Positions 8,358-15,817 of a stretch of DNA of 27,498 nucleotides are shown here, piece by piece. A program made the position numbers and the translations under genes. The notes below the pieces were generated by a model, which ran no database searches, was not told the DNA's origin, and saw only the letters and a program-made list of their open reading frames with translations. Source of the DNA: Gammaproteobacteria bacterium (GTDB taxonomy: Bacteria > Pseudomonadota > Gammaproteobacteria > Acidiferrobacterales > Acidiferrobacteraceae); the NCBI GenBank assembly GCA_028064935.1, contig JAPTWT010000054.1:1-27498 (forward strand). The letters are read 5' to 3'. Each line of letters begins with the position of its first letter. Within the stretch, counting starts at the first letter, position 1.

Positions 8358-8978
8358 ATGGCCGACCGGCGCCGGCGCCCGGGGGAACGGTCCGGAGGTG
8401 GCAGGCCGTGGATGGTCGCGGGGATTGCGCTCATCACCGGCCTTCTCGTGGGCCTGCTGATTGCGCGTCATGCCGCTAAGCCCACGCCGGCACGGCCGGT
8501 GGTGGCCGCCAAGCCGGCCCATGCGCCCCTTACCGTGCTGACGCCACCGCCGGCCCCCAAACCGAAGGGGCCGGCCCCCGGCCTGCCGGCCGCCACCCAG
8601 TTCGACTTCTACACTATCCTCCCCGAGATGCATGCCACCGCGCGCCCGTCGACCCGGCACACCCAAGCGGCTGCGACGGCCGGCGCACAGACGCCACCGG
8701 CGGAGCACACGGCGCCGCGCGCCGCGCCCGTCGTCAAAGGACGTTTCATCCTGCAGGCCGCCTCGTTTCCCGATATCGCCGATGCCAGCCGATTACGAGC
8801 CGAGCTCGCGCTGCGCGGCCTCGGCTCGTATATCGAGAAGGTCAGCATCAGTGGGCGCGGGGCCTTTTATCGCGTCCGTATCGGACCTTTGCGACGCACC
8901 GCGATCCCGCACGCCCGCCATGTCCTGGCGCGCCTTAACCTAAAGCCGATCCTGCTGCGCGAGGCGCGCGGCAACTAG
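8358..8978 (+). CDS. SPOR-domain protein, FtsN-like
   Basis: The predicted product is an inner-membrane, septum-targeted cell-wall protein. It has 206 residues: a basic cytoplasmic N-terminus, one membrane helix (about residues 18-36, MVAGIALITGLLVGLLIA), a long Pro/Ala-rich periplasmic linker, and a C-terminal SPOR domain (about 128-203: GRFILQAASFPDIADASRLR ... YRVRIGPL). SPOR domains bind denuded glycan strands at the division site. The gene starts directly after the argS stop, matching the argS-SPOR pair seen in many gammaproteobacteria, where it is usually annotated FtsN. The first 100 residues are too divergent for me to be sure it is the functional FtsN. Confidence 0.88.
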   Translation: MADRRRRPGERSGGGRPWMVAGIALITGLLVGLLIARHAAKPTPARPVVAAKPAHAPLTVLTPPPAPKPKGPAPGLPAATQFDFYTILPEMHATARPSTRHTQAAATAGAQTPPAEHTAPRAAPVVKGRFILQAASFPDIADASRLRAELALRGLGSYIEKVSISGRGAFYRVRIGPLRRTAIPHARHVLARLNLKPILLREARGN

Positions 8979-8989
8979 GCCCGATGGAC

Positions 8990-9871
8990 CTAGGCGGTCA
9001 CCGCCATGCCGGGCGGCGACGGGACCTCGGCGATGCCGGGGACGATCGGCAAAGTGTCGTCGCGTGACCACTCGTTCCAGGAGCCGAAATAGACCCTGAC
9101 ATGCGCGATGCCCGCCTCATGCAGGGCCACGAGCGCATTCGAGGCGCGCGCGCCCTTGAAGCAATAGACGATCACCTCGGAGTCGGGCGCGATCCCGACC
9201 CCGGCGCACGCCGCGCGGATCTCCGCCGCCGGACGAAACCAGGCGACCGCCCCCTCGCGCTCCTCCATGAGCCGGTACCATTCGATCCACACCGCGCCCG
9301 GGAGACGCCCCTTGCGCGGGCAAAAGTCGACGCCGTACGGTGATGAGCTTGCGCCCTCCCACTCATCCCGGTCGCGGACATCCAGGATCACGACCCCGGG
9401 ACGCGAGAGCGCGGCAAGCACCTCTTCCTTGGTGGCCATGAACGCCTCGAAGGCCGGTCGCAGGGGAAAGACCTGTGGCTTTACGGCCGGCACATCGACG
9501 GCCACCGGCAGACCGGCCTGCAACCACGCGCGATAGCCCCCATGCAGGACATGGACGCGACCATAACCGAGGGAACGGAGCAGAAAATAACCCCGGCAGG
9601 ACTGCCCATAGCCGGTATTCATGGCGTCCTCGTAGATCACGGCGGTCTCGGCCCCGGAAAGGCCGGCCGCGCCAAACAGGCCGGCAAATCGGGTCGCGAG
9701 ATCGGTGAGTCCGGCGGGGTCGGAGGTGGCGAGATAGGTGAAGATGTCGCGGATGTTCACGGCCCCCGGGATATGACCGGCGGCATAGGCCGCCGGGTCG
9801 CGGGTGTCGATGATCACCCGGGGCCCGGACAGCGATGCGAGATCGCGGGGACTTACGAGTATCGGCATCAT
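8990..9871 (-). CDS. Two-domain sulfurtransferase (rhodanese/mercaptopyruvate sulfurtransferase type)
   Basis: Moves sulfane sulfur from a donor such as thiosulfate or 3-mercaptopyruvate to a thiophilic acceptor such as cyanide. The product has 293 residues with two rhodanese domains. The N-terminal one (VIIDTRDPAAYAAGHIPGAV) lacks an active-site cysteine loop. The C-terminal one (VVILDVRDRDEW) carries the catalytic loop CFKGAR, matching the C-x4-R pattern, but neither the CRKGVT typical of thiosulfate enzymes nor the CG[ST]GVT of mercaptopyruvate enzymes, so donor specificity cannot be read. An AAGGAGG lies four bases before the first ATG (9871) and seven before the second (9868), which may be the true start. 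It is the last gene of the cyanase operon, 15 bases after cynS, so a role in cyanide, thiocyanate or cyanate handling is plausible. No signal peptide. Confidence 0.9.
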   Translation of the reverse strand: MMPILVSPRDLASLSGPRVIIDTRDPAAYAAGHIPGAVNIRDIFTYLATSDPAGLTDLATRFAGLFGAAGLSGAETAVIYEDAMNTGYGQSCRGYFLLRSLGYGRVHVLHGGYRAWLQAGLPVAVDVPAVKPQVFPLRPAFEAFMATKEEVLAALSRPGVVILDVRDRDEWEGASSSPYGVDFCPRKGRLPGAVWIEWYRLMEEREGAVAWFRPAAEIRAACAGVGIAPDSEVIVYCFKGARASNALVALHEAGIAHVRVYFGSWNEWSRDDTLPIVPGIAEVPSPPGMAVTA

Positions 9872-9886
9872 GAAACCTCCTTGTGT

Positions 9887-10330
9887 CTACCAGACGCGGT
9901 AGGGTAAAAACTTCCCGTTCATCGTGACCTTGATACGATCACCCTTGGGGTCGGCGACGCGCTCGATGGCCATCTCGAAATCGATGGCGCTCATGATGCC
10001 GTCGCCGCACTTTTCGTGAATCAAGGCCTTGATGGTGGTGCCATAGACCTGCAGGATCTCGTAAAACCGGTACAGGAGCGGATCCACCGGCACGAGCGGA
10101 TCAAGCGAGCCCTTGGTCGGGCACTCGCGCAAAAGGGCCTGGGCCTCGGCGTCCAGGCCCAAGGCCCGCGCGGCGGCACAGGCCTCGGCCTCACCCATGC
10201 CCATCTGACCGAGCAAGGCGGCCGTGGTCCATACCTCACTGCGCCCCACCTTCTCCGCCAAGGCCTTGAAGCTGAGGCCCTTTTGGCGCTTGGCCTCGAT
10301 GATACGTTCCGTCACGTCCTGTCTTGTCAT
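9887..10330 (-). CDS. cynS: Cyanase (cyanate lyase)
   Basis: Converts cyanate and bicarbonate to ammonia and carbon dioxide in the cytoplasm, acting as a decamer in known examples. The product has 147 residues: an N-terminal helix-turn-helix-like domain (FKALAEKVGRSEVWTTAALL) and the conserved C-terminal catalytic domain. The three catalytic residues are visible: Arg88 and Glu91 in LYRFYE, and Ser114 in GIMSAIDF (Arg96, Glu99 and Ser122 in the E. coli enzyme). Start is the ATG at 10330 with AGGAG seven bases upstream. The first 95 bases overlap the end of the upstream ATPase gene in another frame. The context with an uptake system suggests cyanate use as nitrogen source, or its detoxification. 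Confidence 0.97.
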   Translation of the reverse strand: MTRQDVTERIIEAKRQKGLSFKALAEKVGRSEVWTTAALLGQMGMGEAEACAAARALGLDAEAQALLRECPTKGSLDPLVPVDPLLYRFYEILQVYGTTIKALIHEKCGDGIMSAIDFEMAIERVADPKGDRIKVTMNGKFLPYRVW

Positions 10331-11198
10331 GACTCGTCTCCTGGTTGGGGGCATCAACGCCGGACGCGGCCACGCCCCGGGCCGACCCAGGCTCGGCCGC
10401 GGACCCGCGACCGGCCGGGTGTTCGAAAAGAATGTCGAGCAGACGATGGCGCAGCGCCGCGTAGCCGGCCTGGCGATGCAAGGTCGCGGCGCGTCGGGCC
10501 CGGGCAAGCCCCACGGGGATGATCTCGGCACGCGACCCCGCAGGCGCCCGGCGCATGAACAGGATCGTGTCGCCGAGCAGGATCGCCTCGTCGACGTCAT
10601 GGGTTATCACCAGCACCGTCTGCGTCAAAGTCGCGCACAGATCGAGCAGCTCGTCTTGCAGGCCCGCGCGCGTGCGGGGATCCAGGGCGCCGAAGGGTTC
10701 ATCGAGCAACAGGACCTTGGGTTCTATGGAAAGCGCGCGTGCCACGCCCACCCGCTGGCGCATCCCCCCCGACAACCCCGCCGGACGCCTGTCCAGGACC
10801 GACAGGAGATCGACGAGCCCCAGGTATCGCAGGCAGTGCGCGCGTACGCGTTCGCGACCCCACCGGGGCCAGCGCGCCCTGACCGCGAAGCGCACATTGT
10901 CGAGCACGCTCAACCACGGAAACAGCGCGTGGTCCTGAAAGACGAGTCCGCGATCGAGCCCGGGGCCGCGCACCTCGCGGCCATCAATGAACACCGCTCC
11001 GGCGTCGGCGGAGTCGAGGCCGGCCACGAGGCGCAAGAGCGTCGACTTTCCACAGCCCGACGGTCCGAGCACACAGGCGATCTGGCCGCGCGCCACCGTA
11101 AGATCGATCCCGGCCAGCACCGGCGTGGGCCGGGCATTCGGCGCGCCATGGGTCTTTTGCAACCCTTCGATCCTCAAAAAAGCCTCGGACATGCTCAT
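10236..11198 (-). CDS. ABC transporter ATPase of the nitrate/cyanate/taurine family
   Basis: Powers import through the adjacent permease. All ABC motifs are visible in the 320-residue product: Walker A GPSGCGKST (45-53), Q-loop region FQDHALFPWLSVLDN, signature LSGGMRQRVGVARAL, Walker B VLLLDEPFGALD and switch His in VITHDVDEA. It belongs with the NrtD/CynD/TauB/SsuB group. The start ATG (11198) overlaps the permease stop by four bases. After the normal family end (RHRLLDILFE) there is a 61-residue Gly/Ala/Pro-rich tail of no recognisable family, and its last 31 codons run over the start of cynS. This tail may be a lost stop codon rather than a functional domain. Confidence 0.92.
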   Translation of the reverse strand: MSMSEAFLRIEGLQKTHGAPNARPTPVLAGIDLTVARGQIACVLGPSGCGKSTLLRLVAGLDSADAGAVFIDGREVRGPGLDRGLVFQDHALFPWLSVLDNVRFAVRARWPRWGRERVRAHCLRYLGLVDLLSVLDRRPAGLSGGMRQRVGVARALSIEPKVLLLDEPFGALDPRTRAGLQDELLDLCATLTQTVLVITHDVDEAILLGDTILFMRRAPAGSRAEIIPVGLARARRAATLHRQAGYAALRHRLLDILFEHPAGRGSAAEPGSARGVAASGVDAPNQETSHDKTGRDGTYHRGQAPKGPQLQGLGGEGGAQ

Positions 11199-12025
11199 GT
11201 CTCGTAGGAGACGCGCCGCGCGAGATGCGCAAACAGCGCGTCCAGCGCCATGCCCACCACGCCTATGAGAAAGATCGCGACGAGCACGCGGCTTAGGGAA
11301 AGATCGTTCCAGGAATTCCACACGAAGGCACCGATCCCGCGTCCGCCGACGAGCATCTCGGCGGCGACGATGACAAGCCAGGCGATGCCCATGGAGACGC
11401 GCATGCCGTTGACGATGGCCGGCGCGCACGCCGGAAGCAGCACCGACAAGGCCAGGCGCAGGCGGCCCGTCTCCAGGCTGCGCGCGACCTCGATCCATGT
11501 GGGCGGCACCACCGATACGGCATGGCTCGTAGCCAGCAGCATCGGCCAAAGGGCACAGATGAATATCACGAACACCGCGGAGGCATCGGCACCCTTGACC
11601 GTGTACAGCGCAAGCGGCATCCAGGCGAGCGGGGAGATGGGGCGCAGGAGCTGAATGAAGGGCGCCAGGGCGCCTCGCCACAGGGGCGACATCCCGACGA
11701 CAAAGCCCAAGGGCAAGGCGACGGCGGCGGCGCATACAAAACCCGAGAGCACACGGGCAAGCGACAGGCCAAGCTGGAGCAGGATACCGGAGCGGTTCGG
11801 GCCGCGATCCCGGAATGGGTGCGTGAAGACGTGGCGCGCCGCGCGCCAGACGCGCCCGGGTCCCGGAAAGGCCGAAGTCGCGGCGCGCGGGGCCATAAGC
11901 GATGCATACGCACCAGGCCGCGCATGGACGGGGGCCGGCAGGGTCGCGACATACCAGAACAACAGCAGGATCGTCGCCAGCGCGAGACTCACGACTACCG
12001 GACGCCACGTCGCGCGCGCTCCCAT
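11195..12025 (-). CDS. ABC transporter permease of the nitrate/cyanate/taurine family
   Basis: Inner-membrane permease, 276 residues from the ATG at 12025. An N-terminal helix (VVVSLALATILLLFWYVATL) is followed after a loop by about five more helices of the BPD-transport type. The EAA-like loop that contacts the ATPase is seen as EVARSLETGRLRLALSVLLP, followed by ACAPAIVNGMRVSMGIAW. These features match the NrtB/CynB/SsuC permeases. Its start overlaps the stop of the binding-protein gene (ATGA), and its stop overlaps the start of the ATPase gene, so the three genes are probably translationally coupled. Substrate cannot be read from the sequence. Confidence 0.92.
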   Translation of the reverse strand: MGARATWRPVVVSLALATILLLFWYVATLPAPVHARPGAYASLMAPRAATSAFPGPGRVWRAARHVFTHPFRDRGPNRSGILLQLGLSLARVLSGFVCAAAVALPLGFVVGMSPLWRGALAPFIQLLRPISPLAWMPLALYTVKGADASAVFVIFICALWPMLLATSHAVSVVPPTWIEVARSLETGRLRLALSVLLPACAPAIVNGMRVSMGIAWLVIVAAEMLVGGRGIGAFVWNSWNDLSLSRVLVAIFLIGVVGMALDALFAHLARRVSYET

Positions 12026-13368
12026 CAGCGTCCCCCATCGGCCAGCGAGGCGAGGTAGGCGCGCGGCCTTGCGGGATCGAAGACGCGACCCATGATTCGG
12101 AAATCGGGGGCCCGGGGGGCGGGCGGCGAGTAACCTTGCGCGCGCAGCATGCGCGCGGCATCCGTGGCCAGGTACACCCGCCGCGCGATGTCCTGATAGC
12201 GCAGATGGCGGTGGATGTAACCCCAGCGTTTCAATTGGCTCAGGATCCACACCGCCATGGCCGGATAGGGATAGGGGGCGAAGTCGATGCGCTCGGGGAC
12301 ATCGCGCACATGCCCCAGGCCATCGGCGAAACGTCCGGTCAAGACCTGGCTTACGACCGTGACGGGTTGATTCAAGTACCGCGGAGAGGCGAGCGTCGTG
12401 ACCATCCCCGGACGGTTGGCGGCCGGATGGGCAAACTCCGCGGCCGCCATCAAGGCGCGCGTGATGGCCGCGAAGGTCGCCGGTGCCTCGCGGACCAGAT
12501 CGCTTTGCACCGCCAGGGAACAGCAGGGATGGCCATCCCAGATGTCCAGGGAAAGCGTGTGTATATAACCGAAGCCATCATACACGGCGCGCTGATTGAA
12601 GGGCTCGGGACCAAGAAAACCATCAATATTGCCAGCGCGCAGGTTGGCGACCATGTCGGGCGGCGGCATGACGCGTAAGGCTACGTCGCGGGATGGATCG
12701 AGACCATAGTGGGCTATGTAATACCGCAACAGGAGATTATGGATGGAATAATCGAACGGGATCGCGAAGCGCATGCCCTTCCAGGTCCGGGGATCGCGGC
12801 GGTTCCTGTGGCGCAGGTGCAGGGTTATGGCCTGGCCGTTTATGTTTTGCAGGGCCGCGCAATCCACGCCCACCCTCGGCGAGCCCACGCCCATGGACAT
12901 GGTGAGCGGCATCGGTGCGAGCAGATGCGCGACCTGCAGGCGACCGGCGGCCAGGCGGTCGCGGACGATGGCCCAGCTGGTGGCCTTTTCGAGGGTGACG
13001 GCCAGGCCCTCGCGCGCGAAGCCGCCGCACGCATGGGCCATGATAAGCGGCGTCGCGCACATGATGGGGAGATAGGCGATGCGGACATGCCTGTGCTCGG
13101 GCGCAACCCGGTCGTGAAGCATGGCCTCGGCGGCACGGTAGGGAAAGAGGCTTGCGACCGCCGCCAGCAGGCCCTGCGCCCCCAGACTCTTCAGGAGTGC
13201 GCGGCGCACGCCGCTGTGCGGATAGAGCGCCCGGAGTACGGACTCGGCCATGGGGTCGACGCCCGCCTGCGGCGCATGCGCACCAATATGAGACTCGGGG
13301 CATGCGTCGCGACCATGCGGTCTTTGGGGATCGGGATCGGGATGCGGTCGGCCTTCGTCACGTGTCAT
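12025..13368 (-). CDS. ABC transporter substrate-binding protein, NrtA/CynA-like
   Basis: Periplasmic or membrane-attached binding protein for nitrate, cyanate or a related small anion. The 447-residue product opens with a Pro/His-rich stretch containing DPDPQRPHGRDACPESH, then SVLRALYPHSGVRRALLKSLG, which resembles the extended N-termini with a twin-arginine-like signal that I associate with NrtA/CmpA-type proteins. That resemblance supports the ATG at 13368 over an internal one at 13251. The mature part follows the NrtA pattern (VRIAYLPIMCATPLIMAHACGGF; LQNINGQAITL; MRFAIPFDYSIHNLLLRYY; GNIDGFLGPEPFNQRAV; HPCCSLAVQSDLV). It is the first gene of the operon and lies just downstream of a near-consensus sigma54 promoter. 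Cyanate is the most likely ligand given cynS, but nitrate cannot be excluded. Confidence 0.88.
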   Translation of the reverse strand: MTRDEGRPHPDPDPQRPHGRDACPESHIGAHAPQAGVDPMAESVLRALYPHSGVRRALLKSLGAQGLLAAVASLFPYRAAEAMLHDRVAPEHRHVRIAYLPIMCATPLIMAHACGGFAREGLAVTLEKATSWAIVRDRLAAGRLQVAHLLAPMPLTMSMGVGSPRVGVDCAALQNINGQAITLHLRHRNRRDPRTWKGMRFAIPFDYSIHNLLLRYYIAHYGLDPSRDVALRVMPPPDMVANLRAGNIDGFLGPEPFNQRAVYDGFGYIHTLSLDIWDGHPCCSLAVQSDLVREAPATFAAITRALMAAAEFAHPAANRPGMVTTLASPRYLNQPVTVVSQVLTGRFADGLGHVRDVPERIDFAPYPYPAMAVWILSQLKRWGYIHRHLRYQDIARRVYLATDAARMLRAQGYSPPAPRAPDFRIMGRVFDPARPRAYLASLADGGR

Positions 13369-13403
13369 GGGGCGCTCGCTGAAGTGGACAATGACGCAAA
13401 AGA

Positions 13404-13418
13404 GCAAGTCTCATGCCA
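13404..13418 (-). promoter_or_regulatory. Sigma54 promoter of the cyanase/ABC operon
   Basis: Reading on the minus strand: TGGCAT-GAGAC-TTGC, followed by T. The family consensus is TGGCAC-N5-TTGC, so the invariant GG (-24) and GC (-12) are present at correct spacing with one mismatch. The expected transcription start is near 13392, about 24 bases before the ATG at 13368. Confidence 0.8.
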
Positions 13419-13474
13419 GGGGGCGCGGGGCTACGCATGAGCGGGGTGGCCGGACGCGCGGAATGTAACGGGCC

Positions 13475-13497
13475 AATGTTCGACACTTTGTCGACTC
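13475..13497. promoter_or_regulatory. Candidate activator-binding dyad upstream of the leftward sigma54 promoter
   Basis: The sequence contains TCGACA-CTT-TGTCGA, a perfect dyad with six-base arms (13480-13494). It lies about 60-75 bases upstream of the -24 element, a normal position for a sigma54 enhancer site. Read in the sense of the promoter it resembles the site at 15131-15153 (GT[CT]GACAA ... TG ... ACA). Confidence 0.4.
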
Positions 13498-13560
13498 TTT
13501 GCCCAATCGCGCATGCTTTATGCATGGCCGCTAAGGGTGTCAGGAGAGGGAGAACGGGCC

Positions 13561-15138
13561 ATGGACGGACGGGCGGGCGGCAAGGGATGCGAGGACCTGC
13601 GCGAACAGGAGGCGCTGTTTGTGCGCCAGGCGGCGGGCCTGCTCGGGCGCGGCCTGGCGCCGCCGGTCGTCCTCCACGAGATCCTCCACCTGCTGTCGGA
13701 ACTCGTGGGCCTGAATCGCGGGCGCATCGTCCTACGCGACGACGACGGACGCGGCGTGATACGGCATGCCTACGGACTGCGCCACGACGAGATCGCACGC
13801 GGCATCTACGCCACCGGCGAGGGCATCACCGGGAAGGTGTTGGGGGGCGGGCGCACGATCATAGTGCAGGACATCAATGACGATCCCGACTATCTGCAGC
13901 GTGCGGTGCCGCGCGCCCGTCTGCCGACAGGCACCGTATCCTTTATCGCGCTACCCATCGCCATGGGCGGCCGGATCGTGGGCGTGCTCGGGGTGCATAG
14001 GCTGCGCGAGCGATGCCGGCCGCTGGCCGCCGACCTGCAGATCCTGAATACCGCCGCGGCCTTCATCGGCCAGATCATCCACGCAAGCGAGATGGTCCCG
14101 GCGCGCGCGATGTGTGCGGATGCGGGCAACCGCGAGGCGCCGGCCACCCCGGGCGAAGCGGCGACAGCGCCCCCCATGCACGGCATCATCGGGGCCTCGC
14201 AGCCGCTGCGCGCGGCGCTCGCCCGGACCGACCGCGTGGCGCGCTCGGAGGCCTCGGTGCTCATGCTGGGCGAATCCGGGACCGGAAAAGAGCTCTTCGC
14301 CCGCGCCCTGCACCTCATGAGCGCTCGTCGCGACGGGCCGTTCGTGCGTGTGAACTGCGGGGCGATACCGGAAAACCTGTTCGAGTCGGAACTGTTCGGT
14401 CATGAGCGCGGGGCCTTCACCGGTGCCCACGCCACTTCCATCGGGCGCTTCGAGCAGGCCCACGGCGGCACGCTGTTCTTGGACGAGATCGCCGACATCC
14501 CGCTGCCCTTGCAGGTCAAGCTGCTGCGCGCCCTGCAGGAGCACGTCATCGAAAGGCTTGGCGGCCGGCGCGCCATTGCCGTGGACACGCGCATAGTGGC
14601 GGCCACCAACGAGGATCTGCAAGAGTCGGTGCGCGCCGGGCGGTTCCGCCTAGATCTCTTCTATCGCCTGAACGTGATCCCCATCCGACTGCCGGCGCTG
14701 CGCGAGCGCCCGGATGACATCCCGCTGCTTGTCGACTTCCACATGCGCGAACTGTCACGCGCGCACGGGCGCGTCATACGCATCACGCCGGCGGCGTTGC
14801 GCAGACTGGCCGGCTACGACTGGCCGGGCAATATCCGCCAACTGCGCAATGTCGTCGAACGGCTCGTGTTGTTGGCCGACACCGACCTCATAGAGGCCCG
14901 CGAGGTCGAGCAGGCCCTGACCGGGGAGCTGGCGCCGGCCGCGCCTTACGCCGCGCCGGCGGGCCTGGTACGCGCCTATGGACGCGTCGCCGAACACGAC
15001 GTTGAGCACATCCGGAATGCGCTAAGGACCGCTCGCGGCAACAAGTCGCAGGCCGCGCGCCTGCTGGGCCTGACCCTTAGACAGTTCACGTACCGGCTGA
15101 AACGGCTAGGACTCGAATACGTGCCGCCAGATTGTTGA
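13561..15138 (+). CDS. Sigma54-dependent transcriptional activator (GAF - AAA+ - Fis HTH)
   Basis: An enhancer-binding protein that opens sigma54 promoters using ATP. The 525-residue product has three parts. An N-terminal GAF sensor domain (about 30-180: [17 protein letters not shown] ... GEGITGKVL) is followed by the AAA+ domain with Walker A GESGTGKE (near 236), the sigma54-contacting GAFTGA loop (near 285), Walker [10 protein letters not shown] and the arginine-finger region. A C-terminal Fis-type helix-turn-helix closes it ([22 protein letters not shown]). The architecture is that of NifA-like activators. The ATG at 13561 follows a purine-rich GGAGAGGGAGAA. It sits between two sigma54 promoters, so it very likely controls the cyanase operon and the OsmC-like operon. 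The signal sensed by the GAF domain is unknown. Confidence 0.93.
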   Translation: MDGRAGGKGCEDLREQEALFVRQAAGLLGRGLAPPVVLHEILHLLSELVGLNRGRIVLRDDDGRGVIRHAYGLRHDEIARGIYATGEGITGKVLGGGRTIIVQDINDDPDYLQRAVPRARLPTGTVSFIALPIAMGGRIVGVLGVHRLRERCRPLAADLQILNTAAAFIGQIIHASEMVPARAMCADAGNREAPATPGEAATAPPMHGIIGASQPLRAALARTDRVARSEASVLMLGESGTGKELFARALHLMSARRDGPFVRVNCGAIPENLFESELFGHERGAFTGAHATSIGRFEQAHGGTLFLDEIADIPLPLQVKLLRALQEHVIERLGGRRAIAVDTRIVAATNEDLQESVRAGRFRLDLFYRLNVIPIRLPALRERPDDIPLLVDFHMRELSRAHGRVIRITPAALRRLAGYDWPGNIRQLRNVVERLVLLADTDLIEAREVEQALTGELAPAAPYAAPAGLVRAYGRVAEHDVEHIRNALRTARGNKSQAARLLGLTLRQFTYRLKRLGLEYVPPDC

Positions 15139-15153
15139 CAATTTGCGCGACAC
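15131..15153. promoter_or_regulatory. Candidate activator-binding site upstream of the rightward sigma54 promoter
   Basis: Contains the dyad ATTGT-TG-ACAAT (15131-15142) followed by TTGCGCGACA, overlapping the regulator's stop codon. It lies about 50-70 bases upstream of the -24 element at 15203, matching the geometry of the site at 13475-13497. Confidence 0.4.
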
Positions 15154-15202
15154 ATCGCACCCACCATCCTTCGAGGGCGACATGGCGCGTGGGTTTGCGT
15201 GC

Positions 15203-15217
15203 TGGCACGGGAATTGC
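15203..15217 (+). promoter_or_regulatory. Sigma54 promoter of the OsmC-like/flavoprotein operon
   Basis: TGGCAC-GGGAA-TTGC is an exact match to the -24/-12 consensus. The predicted transcription start is near 15229, leaving a leader of about 37 bases before the ATG at 15266. Confidence 0.85.
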
Positions 15218-15265
15218 CCCGTCACAGAGGGCGAATGTTCGCACCCCCATCGAAAGGAGCCGTTT

Positions 15266-15808
15266 ATGCCCGAAACCCTCGAAGCCGCATGCGCGGCCGC
15301 GCTGCCCCCGGTGGATAGCGAGGCCCTGGCCGCCCTGGCGGCGCGCGGCAAGGCCAACCCCGAGGCGGTCGTGACCCTCAAGGCACGGACCGTCTGCGAG
15401 GGAAAGTTTCGCAACCTCACCTACATCCGCGCGCTCGCGCCACACGTGATCGACGAGCCCCCTCACCTGCTCGGCGACGACACCGCCCCCAACCCGTCCG
15501 AGGCGGTGCTCGCGGCCCTCGGATCCTGCCTGTCCGTGGGGATACAGGCCAATGCCGTGGCCCGCGGCATAACCTTGCGCCGGCTCGAGGTGCGGCTCGA
15601 GGGCGACATCAACGTGACCTCCGTCTGGGGGGTCGGTGACCTTTCGCCCAAACCGCTCGGCTTCACCGCGATACGCGCCACCTTCGTGCTGGAGGCCGAC
15701 ACCCCGCGCGCGGCGCTAGAGGACTTGGTGGCCCACGCCGATGCGTGGTCACCGGTCGCCAATACGTTGCGCAACCCGGTGTCGGTGGCCGTCAAGCTTG
15801 CTCGCTAA
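15266..15808 (+). CDS. OsmC-like protein
   Basis: A 180-residue cytoplasmic protein of the OsmC/Ohr fold. The start at 15266 has AAAGGAG upstream; the frame is open from 15143, but that part lies over the sigma54 promoter. The first conserved cysteine is Cys88 in LAALGSCLSVGIQ, on the long central helix as in OsmC. The second redox cysteine, expected in a CPV-type motif, appears to be replaced by Trp (ADAWSPVANTLRNPV). A classical two-cysteine peroxidase mechanism is therefore doubtful, and the protein may bind or transfer an electrophilic or thiol compound instead. It is followed after nine bases by an acyl-CoA-dehydrogenase-like gene and is under a sigma54 promoter. Assignment to the superfamily is firm; function is not known. 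Confidence 0.85.
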   Translation: MPETLEAACAAALPPVDSEALAALAARGKANPEAVVTLKARTVCEGKFRNLTYIRALAPHVIDEPPHLLGDDTAPNPSEAVLAALGSCLSVGIQANAVARGITLRRLEVRLEGDINVTSVWGVGDLSPKPLGFTAIRATFVLEADTPRAALEDLVAHADAWSPVANTLRNPVSVAVKLAR

Positions 15809-15817
15809 GGGGGTCCG

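Noticed and set aside
8975..8993. CTAGG ... CCTAG dyad between the SPOR gene and the sulfurtransferase as a bidirectional terminator
   Set aside because: The stem is only five to seven bases with a bulge, and no T run follows on either strand.
11199..12161. Upstream half of the open frame that ends in the ABC ATPase
   Set aside because: The stretch before 11198 overlaps the permease and is Arg/Ala-rich with no domain; the ATPase has its own start overlapping the permease stop.
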